Source of the DNA: Maribacter sp.
Lineage (GTDB): Bacteria > Bacteroidota > Bacteroidia > Flavobacteriales > Flavobacteriaceae
Direction: 5' to 3'
Length of the DNA stretch: 6,315 bases
Assembly (NCBI GenBank): GCA_018679695.1
Contig: JAHHKH010000441.1
Span: 1-6,315 of the forward strand
Shown here: positions 1 to 5,809 of the stretch, piece after piece
Position numbering within the stretch: position 1 is the first letter of the stretch
How the letters are laid out: the number at the start of each line of letters is the position of its first letter
Translations under genes and position numbers: made by a program
Notes under the pieces: generated by a model
The model's database searches: none
What the model was told of the DNA's origin: nothing
What the model saw: only the letters and a program-made list of their open reading frames with translations

Positions 1-273
1 GAATGGTTCAAGGAAATGTTACAACAAAAAATAAAATTCGATAAACTACAATTTGAGCTACTTTTTTCCGAAGATGTTTTTAGTGCCTTGTTGGAGTATG
101 TAAGGGAAGTAGATCCAAATATGATCGTTATGTTAGAGCGGCAGGGACATAGCCTTATAAAAAGTATATGGCATCGGGATATCGTAAAACGTATGTTGAC
201 AGAAAGTGATTTTCCGCTACTTACTTTTCATAAGAAGAACTTAAAACTAAATAAGGAACATACAGTTTCGTAG
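1..273 (+). CDS. Universal stress protein family, C-terminal part (5' end cut by window)
   Basis: The reading frame is open from base 1 to a TAG stop, so only the last 90 residues are visible; the ATG at position 16 is probably internal, since the frame continues upstream as EWFKE. The visible part looks like the last domain of a Bacteroidota two-domain UspA-fold stress protein: a DV-x-x-x-LLEYV helix, then PNMIVML (the strand that precedes the nucleotide loop), then KSIWHRDIVKRM and a closing FPLLTFHK strand where ATP-binding USPs have 'PVLVV'. The usual ATP-binding pattern G-2x-G-9x-G-S/T is not intact in this domain (MLERQGHSLIKSIWHRD), so this half probably does not bind ATP. USPs are cytoplasmic proteins induced by starvation, hypoxia and other stress. 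The hydrolase gene follows 88 bp downstream on the same strand and could be cotranscribed. The family call is fairly secure; the ligand and exact role are unknown. Confidence 0.75.
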   Translation, partial: EWFKEMLQQKIKFDKLQFELLFSEDVFSALLEYVREVDPNMIVMLERQGHSLIKSIWHRDIVKRMLTESDFPLLTFHKKNLKLNKEHTVS

Positions 274-276
274 AAC

Positions 277-317
277 GTCAAGTACTATACCTCATTTTGT
301 CAAGTATACTTGGAGGT
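277..317. promoter_or_regulatory. CAAGTA repeat cluster with a 12-bp palindrome between USP and hydrolase genes
   Basis: The 88-bp gap contains GTCAAGTA twice as a direct repeat (277-284 and 299-306, 22 bp apart, about two helical turns). The second copy forms half of the perfect palindrome CAAGTATACTTG (301-312). ACCTC (289-293) and GAGGT (313-317) also pair around it. No T-run follows, so a simple terminator is unlikely. A weak -7-like TCATTTTG (292-299, 7 of 8 against TAnnTTTG if both n positions are counted as matches) lies just upstream, which would place the palindrome over the transcription start, as expected of an operator. The repeats are seen; the function is inferred. Confidence 0.35.
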
Positions 318-361
318 CTATTCAAAATATAAAACCATTGCAAATTGAAAATTAAAGAGTA

Positions 362-1003
362 ATGATTAACGTATTAAACAGCTCAGTAGACATCAAGTTG
401 GATGGACTTGTTTTAAAGGGCATCCTTACGATCCCCGAAAAAGCCACAGGAATGGTCATTTTCTCCCATGGGAGTGGAAGTAGCCGACTCAGTCCTAGAA
501 ACAACTATGTGGCCAAAGTTTTAAACGAAAATGGTTTGGCAACATTATTATTTGATTTATTGACTGAAGAAGAAGATTTGATTTATGAGAATAGATTTAA
601 TATTGATGTAATTACCATGCGACTCATTGATGTAACCCAGTGGGTTCAAAGCCAAAAAGAAAGCAAGGAAATGACTATTGGATATTTTGGTGCCAGCACT
701 GGGGCAGCCTCAGCACTTCGGGCAGCTGCCTTTTTTGGTGAAGATATCAAAGCCGTTGTCTCCAGAGGAGGAAGACCGGACCTAGCAATGCAGGAACTCA
801 ATAAGGTAACGGCAGCAACTTTATTGATCGTTGGTGGTTGGGACGGGCAGGTAATAAAACTCAATGAAAAAGCATATCAAAATTTGAATTGTGAGCGAAA
901 ACTTGAAATTGTTCCCGAGGCTTCCCACCTTTTCGAAGAACCGGGTAAATTGGTACAAGTGGCATTAATTGCCTCCACATGGTTCAAAAAATGGTTGCGA
1001 TAA
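362..1003 (+). CDS. Dienelactone-hydrolase-like alpha/beta hydrolase
   Basis: A 213-residue cytoplasmic protein of the alpha/beta-hydrolase fold, with no signal peptide or membrane segment. The oxyanion-loop motif HGSGSS is at residues 36-41. The nucleophile elbow G-A-S-T-G is at 110-114 (Ser112), the acid is probably Asp161 in GGWDG, and the catalytic His189 lies in EASHLFEEPG. The triad is therefore complete and in order, and the length is normal for the dienelactone hydrolase group. The segment SRLSPRNNYVA just after the oxyanion loop is typical of the subgroup that occurs next to, or fused to, phosphoribosyltransferase domains. The phosphoribosyltransferase gene does follow here, only 12 bp downstream. 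The ATG start is preceded by the purine-rich AAAGAG. The substrate is unknown to me; an esterase or thioesterase acting on a small molecule is the safe reading. It probably shares a transcript with the phosphoribosyltransferase and perhaps the USP. Confidence 0.88.
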   Translation: MINVLNSSVDIKLDGLVLKGILTIPEKATGMVIFSHGSGSSRLSPRNNYVAKVLNENGLATLLFDLLTEEEDLIYENRFNIDVITMRLIDVTQWVQSQKESKEMTIGYFGASTGAASALRAAAFFGEDIKAVVSRGGRPDLAMQELNKVTAATLLIVGGWDGQVIKLNEKAYQNLNCERKLEIVPEASHLFEEPGKLVQVALIASTWFKKWLR

Positions 1004-1015
1004 AATAAACTAAAC

Positions 1016-1654
1016 ATGATGTTTAAAGACAGGAATGATGCCGGAATGCAATTAGCCGAAAGTTTGTTGGACTACATGAACCAGGACGTGGTTGTATTGG
1101 CCATACCTAGAGGTGGTTTGCCTTTGGGGGCGATTATTGCAAAAAAACTCAATGCGCCTTTAGATGTAGCCCTAACGAAAAAAATTGGGCATCCTTTTAA
1201 TAAGGAGTATGCCATAGGAGCCCTAAGTCTTGAAAATAGTATTCTGAACGATGCTGTTGGCGTAACTAAGGGGTATATAGATGAAGAAATAAATAAACTA
1301 CGAAAAAAGTTAAAGGCAAGACATAATCAATATTATAAAAACAACGTACCACAAAATCTTGAAGATAGAACCGTTATAATTGTTGATGACGGAATTGCTA
1401 CGGGAAATACCATATTGGTTACCGTGGATTTGGTCAAAATGCAAAATCCAAAAAAAATAGTGGTGGCCATTCCTGTTGCTCCGCCATCAACTGTTAAAAA
1501 ATTAGAGAATTACCCAGGATTAGATGCGGTGATATGTTTAGAGACGCCCTATAATTTCCACGCGGTAGGCCAATTTTACGAAGAATTTTATCAGGTTTCC
1601 GATGAGGAGGCCATCAATCTATTCGAAAGTACGAATGATATTAAACAGGCTTAG
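1016..1654 (+). CDS. Phosphoribosyltransferase-fold protein (type I PRTase, Rv0571c-like)
   Basis: A 212-residue cytoplasmic protein. It opens with FKDRNDAGMQLAESL, the usual start of this uncharacterised PRTase group. The PRGG loop is at 31-34, a basic KKIGHP segment at 55-60, and the PRPP-binding signature VIIVDDGIATGNT at 120-132 with the paired acids Asp124 and Asp125. It ends with the group-specific FYEEFYQVSDEEA. All the PRPP motif residues are present, so it could bind PRPP, but the acceptor base is not known and the flexible hood differs from purine or pyrimidine salvage enzymes. The start is ATGATG, so initiation could be at either codon. It lies 12 bp after the hydrolase gene. In other bacteria the two domains occur in one polypeptide, so the products probably act in one pathway or complex. 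Its TAG stop overlaps the TAA stop of rtcB on the other strand. Confidence 0.88.
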   Translation: MMFKDRNDAGMQLAESLLDYMNQDVVVLAIPRGGLPLGAIIAKKLNAPLDVALTKKIGHPFNKEYAIGALSLENSILNDAVGVTKGYIDEEINKLRKKLKARHNQYYKNNVPQNLEDRTVIIVDDGIATGNTILVTVDLVKMQNPKKIVVAIPVAPPSTVKKLENYPGLDAVICLETPYNFHAVGQFYEEFYQVSDEEAINLFESTNDIKQA

Positions 1655-3099
1655 CCTTTAACTACGGCAACAGGTCTAAGTTTTGCTACTTTATTTGCTA
1701 CTTCTGAGGCATTAACGGTCTCTACTACCATATCGACATCTTTATAGGCGATTGGAGCTTCTTCCGCTATTCCCTTGAATGAACCGGCTTCCACATATAT
1801 ACCCCTTTCTTTGAGTTTTTCTTTGAGCACAGGAGCGTTTACCTGTTTTTTTGCCGCAGTTCTGGATAACCTTCGACCAGCCCCATGACAACACGAACCA
1901 AAAGTAATTTCCTTGTTTTTTGCTGACCCTGCCAAGACATAGGAACAAGTACCCATGCTTCCTGGAATAATAACAGGTTGCCCCGCAGTTCTATACGCTT
2001 TCGGTAACTCTTCAAAACCCGGTCCAAAAGCCCTTGTGGCCCCTTTGCGATGAACAATCACTTGTATTTCTTCGCCGGCAACCCGATGTTCCTCGATTTT
2101 AGCGATATTATGGGCAACATCATACATGAGTTTCAAAGGTTCAATTTCCTTTCCAAAGATGTTTTGCCATGCGGTTCGTGCTTCCCATGCGATAACCTCC
2201 CGATTGCACCAGGCATAGTTGGCTGCTGCACACATTGCCTTGAAATAGTCTTGCCCTTCGATTGAGTTGAAAGGTACGCAAGCCAGCTCCCTATCGGGAA
2301 CTTCGATGCCATAATTTGGCATTGCCTTCATGATAAGGCGAATATAATCGGTAGCAACTTGGTGTCCCAATCCCCTGGAACCCGTATGTATCAATACAAC
2401 GATTTGGCTTTCGAAGAGACCATAGGCTTTGGCGATTTCCTCATTGAAGATTTCTTCCACATAATCAACCTCAACAAAATGGTTCCCGGAACCTATGGTG
2501 CCCAATTGTCCTGTTCCTCTTTTTTTTGCCATTTCCGATACCTTTGATGGGTCAGCACTTTTAAGTCTTCCATTACTTTCCATAAAAGCAAGATCTTCTA
2601 TTTCACCATAACCATGACTTACGGCCCACTCAGCACCTTTTGAGAGTACTTCTTCCATGTCTTTGGATGAAAGGTTAATTTGCCCTCCCTTTCCCATACC
2701 AGATGGAATCTGGGTGTACATTTCTTTGGATAAAGGTTCTAGCTTATCCTTAATGTCCCCTAATTTTTGGTGTGAGGTGAGCAAGCGTACCCCGCAGTTA
2801 ATATCATAACCAATACCGCCAGGTGAAATAGCACCATCTGGGTATAAGGTCGCGGCAACACCGCCAATAGGAAAACCATAACCTTCATGAACATCGGGCA
2901 TAACCAGAGAGGCCCCTTGTATACCAGGCAATGATGCAACATTTACAAGTTGTACCAAAGACCTATCCTCCAGTATTGCATCCAATAAAGGTTCGGAAGC
3001 CAATACCCGTGCAGGCACGAGCATCCTTTCATTAAAGGATTTTGGAATTTCCCATAAATAATCATTGATTCTAATAATGTCTGTCTTATTTATCTTCAT
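1651..3099 (-). CDS. rtcB: RtcB, RNA-splicing ligase (3'-phosphate/5'-OH RNA ligase)
   Basis: A full-length, 482-residue RtcB. The enzyme joins RNA ends carrying a 2',3'-cyclic phosphate or 3'-phosphate to 5'-OH ends, using GTP and Mn2+ through a covalent histidine-GMP intermediate. Every key residue of the well-studied archaeal enzyme can be placed: Asp99 and Cys102 in GIGYDINCGVR, Asn206 and His207 in GSGNHF, His238 in IHTGSRGLGH, His330 in DVAHN, the guanylylated His405 in CCHGAGRR, and Lys481 next to the C terminus (VVKG). There is no intein or truncation. The start lies 3 bp after the archease stop with no visible Shine-Dalgarno, so translation is probably coupled. Such ligases repair tRNA or rRNA cut by ribonucleases, and the archease upstream is its known activator. 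No RtcR regulator or RtcA cyclase is present in this window. Confidence 0.97.
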   Translation of the reverse strand: MKINKTDIIRINDYLWEIPKSFNERMLVPARVLASEPLLDAILEDRSLVQLVNVASLPGIQGASLVMPDVHEGYGFPIGGVAATLYPDGAISPGGIGYDINCGVRLLTSHQKLGDIKDKLEPLSKEMYTQIPSGMGKGGQINLSSKDMEEVLSKGAEWAVSHGYGEIEDLAFMESNGRLKSADPSKVSEMAKKRGTGQLGTIGSGNHFVEVDYVEEIFNEEIAKAYGLFESQIVVLIHTGSRGLGHQVATDYIRLIMKAMPNYGIEVPDRELACVPFNSIEGQDYFKAMCAAANYAWCNREVIAWEARTAWQNIFGKEIEPLKLMYDVAHNIAKIEEHRVAGEEIQVIVHRKGATRAFGPGFEELPKAYRTAGQPVIIPGSMGTCSYVLAGSAKNKEITFGSCCHGAGRRLSRTAAKKQVNAPVLKEKLKERGIYVEAGSFKGIAEEAPIAYKDVDMVVETVNASEVANKVAKLRPVAVVKG

Positions 3100-3102
3100 G
3101 GT

Positions 3103-3516
3103 TTAAATATCAAATACCACTATAGTTTCCCATTGATTATCACTTTTGCAACGTACTTGGGCCTCATGATAGGTCACTGCTTTAATTTCCTCATCAAGAT
3201 TATTTATATGCGTTCCATATATTGTCCCCACTATTTTAGTAGCGGTGAACACAGGGAATTCCCCTTTGCAATAAATTGACTTTTCCACATAGCAAAGGGA
3301 CAAGATTTCCGATAAAAAATCTATAAGCAAACAAGTTTGATCTACGGCTTGAATATCGATTTCCTTCTTATTGTCAATCGGATTATTCTTGTTGCAAAAA
3401 CCTTCCTTGAGTATATTGCCCATACCTATCATGCCTGCTTTAAAAAGCTCCTCTAAGGTCGAACCGCTGATTCTCATACGAACATCGGCAGTATGGGGTA
3501 GGTATTGAATCTTCAT
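3103..3516 (-). CDS. Archease, RtcB activator
   Basis: A 137-residue archease of normal length. Archease speeds guanylylation of RtcB and allows repeated turnover; it is a small metal-binding cytoplasmic protein. Visible motifs are the N-terminal PHTADVRMRISG (residues 7-18) with Asp11, the central LLIDFLSEIL (63-72), the EIKAVTYHEAQV strand (110-121), and the terminal VVFDI with Asp136 as second-last residue, which the family conserves as a metal ligand. The start codon overlaps the methyltransferase stop as ATGA, and an A-run (AAAAA) immediately precedes the ATG. The stop is 3 bp before rtcB. Placement directly before rtcB is strong support for the functional pair. Confidence 0.94.
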   Translation of the reverse strand: MKIQYLPHTADVRMRISGSTLEELFKAGMIGMGNILKEGFCNKNNPIDNKKEIDIQAVDQTCLLIDFLSEILSLCYVEKSIYCKGEFPVFTATKIVGTIYGTHINNLDEEIKAVTYHEAQVRCKSDNQWETIVVFDI

Positions 3517-4157
3517 TTTTTAGTTGCCTTCACAACAACAAAAGACCCTTCACCATGGCCCTCTTTCGGTATCTGTATATTATTGATTTCATCCAAATCC
3601 CCAAAAAGCGTTTGATTGAATTCCAAATCCTTGAATCTGGCTTCCTTGAGTAAGGTTTTAATGCGATCTATACTGTAGAAATTGGCATTGGCATAGAACG
3701 TGCTTCGATGACGTTTTGCTAGATATTGGCGGGCAACACTTTGGTCTTTATCCAAAAATCCTATAAGAATGGATCCCCTGGGTTTTAATACCCTATGGGC
3801 TTCAGCAAGTGCATCTTTAATACTATTAAAATGACAGATGGTTACAAAAAGTACAAAATCGAATTGCATATCCCTATAAGGGAGTTTTTCCGCTACGCCA
3901 TCGATAACCTCAACGCCTCTTTTTAAAGCTTTTTCGGCCATGGCCTCGGAGGGTTCCACACCTTCTTTTATGCCCAAGGGCGAAGCAAATCTTCCTGTAC
4001 CCAAGCCTACTTCAATACCCCTGATATTTTCCGGTAATTTAAGTAGTTGTTCCTTTATTGCCGCGAGCTCTGATTGATAAACTTCGGAATAATCTTCATA
4101 CCACTTCTCATATGCTCCAACATTTTTTTCAAATATCGCTGTTTGTTTCATGATCAT
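3513..4157 (-). CDS. Class I SAM-dependent methyltransferase co-operonic with archease and RtcB
   Basis: A 214-residue soluble class I methyltransferase (Methyltransf_11 type). SAM motif I is GIEVGLGTGRF (47-57), the ribose-binding acid is Glu68 in GVEPSEAM, motif II is FDFVLFVTICHF (99-110), and the post-motif is EAHRVLKPRGSILIGF (119-134). The tail GHGEGSFVVVKA (200-211) is a distinctive ending of a family seen in several anaerobic or thermophilic lineages whose substrate I do not know. The first two possible starts are ATG ATC ATG; the second (position 4151) gives MKQTAIFEKN and may be the real one. It is the first gene of a tight operon: its TGA overlaps the archease ATG. This suggests a role in RNA repair or RNA end modification, but a small-molecule substrate is equally possible from sequence alone. 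Confidence 0.88.
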   Translation of the reverse strand: MIMKQTAIFEKNVGAYEKWYEDYSEVYQSELAAIKEQLLKLPENIRGIEVGLGTGRFASPLGIKEGVEPSEAMAEKALKRGVEVIDGVAEKLPYRDMQFDFVLFVTICHFNSIKDALAEAHRVLKPRGSILIGFLDKDQSVARQYLAKRHRSTFYANANFYSIDRIKTLLKEARFKDLEFNQTLFGDLDEINNIQIPKEGHGEGSFVVVKATKK

Positions 4158-4173
4158 TATTTTAATGGTTATC

Positions 4174-4217
4174 TAAAGATGATTGTAAATATATCATCAT
4201 GCAATGATGCATATCAA
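4174..4217 (-). promoter_or_regulatory. Candidate FNR/CRP-type box and promoter of the methyltransferase-archease-rtcB operon
   Basis: Reading the - strand, TTGAT-ATGC-ATCAT (4217-4204) matches 9 of 10 fixed bases of the FNR consensus TTGAT-N4-ATCAA. Downstream are TTG (4204-4202) as a possible -33 element and, after 20 bp, the weak -7 element CATCTTTA (4181-4174). The box centre is 36.5 bp from the last base of that -7, the same distance as at the dodecin promoter, and would lie near -42 relative to the start. A rival -7, TATATTTA (4193-4186), would instead put the box over the -33. The box is seen; the protein that binds it is inferred. Confidence 0.5.
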
Positions 4218-4283
4218 TCCCTTTTATTTTAACATATCAATGTATTGAAAAAGAAATACCTCGAATAAATGGTTCTAGATAAA

Positions 4284-4326
4284 TAAGGTACCGATAAAAG
4301 CGATTTTTACTCGTTACGGTACCTTA
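4284..4326 (-). terminator. Hairpin terminator after dodecin
   Basis: A perfect 10-bp inverted repeat, TAAGGTACCG (4284-4293) and CGGTACCTTA (4317-4326), encloses a 23-nt loop in which TAAAA and TTTTA can pair further. On the - strand the hairpin is followed by TTTAT and begins 34 bp after the dodecin stop, as expected of an intrinsic terminator. The T-tract is short, so termination may be incomplete. It separates the dodecin transcript from the methyltransferase operon. Each arm contains the self-complementary GGTACC, so a protein-binding role cannot be excluded. Confidence 0.55.
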
Positions 4327-4359
4327 CTTAACTAACTAAACCAAACAATAGTAGAACTA

Positions 4360-4563
4360 TTAATCCAGAACATCGAAGCTCACCTTGGTGTTAACCCGGT
4401 ATTCTGAAATTTTGTTGTCTTTAACGGATACTTGCATATCCTGTACATAAACAGATCTTACGCCTTTAACTGATTTGGAAACTTCACTCACGACCTTTTG
4501 CACGGCATCTTCAAAACTGACCGTTGAATTGCCCATTATTTCGATAACTTTTAATACTGCCAT
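4360..4563 (-). CDS. Dodecin-family protein, variant lacking the flavin-stacking Trp
   Basis: A 67-residue dodecin-fold protein. Dodecins assemble as hollow dodecamers that in archaea and many bacteria bind flavins or CoA. Visible are the opening strand VLKVIEIMGNS, the helix SFEDAVQKVVSEVSKSVKGV (16-35), then strands VYVQDMQVSV and EYRVNTKVSFDV. Aligned by eye to flavin-binding dodecins (NLDWFEV; YQVTLKVGF), the stacking Trp is replaced by Ser37 and the flavin-contacting Gln by Arg56, so flavin storage is doubtful. This YRVN variant is, from memory, common in Bacteroidota. The ATG is preceded by an A-rich leader (AAAAAAATACC), and the gene has its own promoter and terminator, so it can be expressed alone. 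Confidence 0.88.
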   Translation of the reverse strand: MAVLKVIEIMGNSTVSFEDAVQKVVSEVSKSVKGVRSVYVQDMQVSVKDNKISEYRVNTKVSFDVLD

Positions 4564-4591
4564 GGTATTTTTTTTAGGATTAATAATGATA

Positions 4592-4635
4592 CAAATGTAT
4601 CTTAGGAAAAGTTGTAACGGAATGATTTAGATCAC
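4592..4635 (-). promoter_or_regulatory. Dodecin promoter with FNR/CRP-type box
   Basis: On the - strand TACATTTG (4599-4592) matches the Bacteroidota -7 consensus TAnnTTTG completely and ends 28 bp before the dodecin ATG. The -33 position has TTC (4622-4620) instead of TTG, so the core promoter is incomplete. Immediately upstream is GTGAT-CTAA-ATCAT (4635-4622), whose inner TGAT-N4-ATCA core is perfect, though both outer bases differ from the FNR consensus. Its centre would fall near -42, a class II activator position, which would fit the weak -33. The -7 is strong evidence; the box is a good candidate. Confidence 0.6.
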
Positions 4636-4669
4636 TTGAGATAATTTTTATCGCTTTTTGAAATTCAAT

Positions 4670-5761
4670 TCAATATTCCAATTTGGATTGAAATAATATA
4701 AATTCATTGATATTGGTCAAATCTATTGCCCCAACAAGTTTTTTATTGGCATCCAAAACAGGAAAAAAATAACCTTTGTGAAGTTCTGCCAAACTCAGAA
4801 CGTTCTTAAGTTTATCATTTATCCCAAGTTCCTTGAAAGAGGTTTTCATAACATTACCCACTAATTGATTGGGTTTATTTGAATTCTTAATGATATCGGC
4901 ATTCATTAAAATACCCAATGGTTTTCCGTTTTGCCCTACAATGAAATCTTTTTCAGTACTAGAAAGAATTAAGTCCTTCACTCTTGCCATTGTTTCCTCG
5001 GGTTTCAGTAAAGTAATATTTGTTAGCATTGCCTCTTCTACGGTATGCCCTTTTAAAAGCTCTATTTGTTGTACCATTTTATTTTCGCCGTAGGCACCCA
5101 CAAAAACAAATAGTGCTATCAAGATTAGAAATGGGTTAAAGAGCATTCCCAATAAAAGAAAAACAATAGCAATCGACTGTCCTATACTTGCAGCTATCTG
5201 GGTAGCTTTGACCCGACCCAGATTCATTGCCAATAGGGCTCTTAGAACGCGGCCACCATCCATTGGAAAAGCAGGGATAAGATTAAAGATTACGAGTAAT
5301 ACATTAACCGTGAAAAGATAGAAAAGGAAATTTGAGAGGGTAAGTGCATTTAAATTTTCTATGATGTTGGTTATATTATCGGCCAAAAATTGTTGTACTG
5401 GGACAACAAAATATAGAATCAAGGCTATGATAACATTTACCAGGGGACCTGCTAAGGCTACCAATAATTCTTGTTTGGGTTCTTCAGGTATTTTTTCCAG
5501 ACTTGCTATACCACCAATAGGGAGTAGTGTAATTTTTTTTGTTTTAACACCATAATGTTGGGCGGTCAGTGCATGGCCAAGTTCGTGAAGTACGACACAT
5601 AGGAAGACAACCAGAATCAAGGCAATATTAAATAGTACGGATTGTAGGTTGCCACCTTGATTGATCTCTATAAATGCAACCCAAATTATTATAAATAAAA
5701 ATGTCCAATGAACCTTGATTTTAATACCTGAAACTTTACCTAGATTTAGAGATCCCTTCAT
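4670..5761 (-). CDS. Site-2 protease family (M50) intramembrane metalloprotease with tandem CBS domains
   Basis: A 363-residue membrane zinc protease, counted from the ATG at 5761. The frame also allows a TTG 21 bp upstream, but starting MKGSLNLGKVSGIKIKVHW fits the family's usual beginning better. Hydrophobic segments lie at about 20-35, 43-62, 100-120, 145-165 and 196-223. The active site HELGH is at 59-63, an AGP loop at 104-106, and the third zinc ligand Asp168 sits in LIPAFPMDGGR. Two CBS modules follow (about 237-294 and 303-360) and would face the cytoplasm, where they may sense adenine nucleotides and gate the protease. Family members cut membrane-bound anti-sigma factors or other regulators within the bilayer; no such substrate is visible here. 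The domain plan matches M. tuberculosis Rip3 (Rv2625c). It lies 48 bp after the baeRF gene, probably on the same transcript, and no clear terminator separates it from dodecin. Confidence 0.93.
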   Translation of the reverse strand: MKGSLNLGKVSGIKIKVHWTFLFIIIWVAFIEINQGGNLQSVLFNIALILVVFLCVVLHELGHALTAQHYGVKTKKITLLPIGGIASLEKIPEEPKQELLVALAGPLVNVIIALILYFVVPVQQFLADNITNIIENLNALTLSNFLFYLFTVNVLLVIFNLIPAFPMDGGRVLRALLAMNLGRVKATQIAASIGQSIAIVFLLLGMLFNPFLILIALFVFVGAYGENKMVQQIELLKGHTVEEAMLTNITLLKPEETMARVKDLILSSTEKDFIVGQNGKPLGILMNADIIKNSNKPNQLVGNVMKTSFKELGINDKLKNVLSLAELHKGYFFPVLDANKKLVGAIDLTNINEFILFQSKLEY

Positions 5762-5809
5762 GCCAAAGATTTGATTTAACAATTTAACTTGATATCAAAC
5801 ACTCGCCTA

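Noticed and set aside
646..864. Open frame on the - strand within the hydrolase gene
   Set aside because: It is a shadow of the conserved alpha/beta-hydrolase frame and shows no protein features of its own.
2050..2547. Open frames on the + strand within the rtcB region, such as 2050-2265 and 2359-2547
   Set aside because: They are antisense to the conserved RtcB coding sequence, have no family resemblance and no promoter or ribosome binding site.
4191..4214. Bulged inverted repeat (CATCAT-GCA-ATGATG) as an operator or attenuator
   Set aside because: It has a bulge and a 3-nt loop, and most of it is explained by the overlapping FNR-type box.
4636..4669. Possible terminator between the M50 gene and dodecin
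   Set aside because: Only a TTGAA/TTCAA stem with a 1-nt loop is available, too small for a stable hairpin. Read-through into dodecin remains possible.
5762..5782. TTG start 21 bp upstream of the M50 protease ATG
   Set aside because: It adds only MLNQIFG, which is not typical of the family, while the ATG at 5761 gives the normal MKGSLNLGKVSGI start. TTG starts are uncommon in this phylum.
5789..5798. Palindrome TTGATATCAA between baeRF and the M50 gene, resembling an FNR box
   Set aside because: The half-sites have no 4-bp spacer, and no convincing promoter lies at a suitable distance. The nearby GTTAAAT direct repeat is short and AT-rich.
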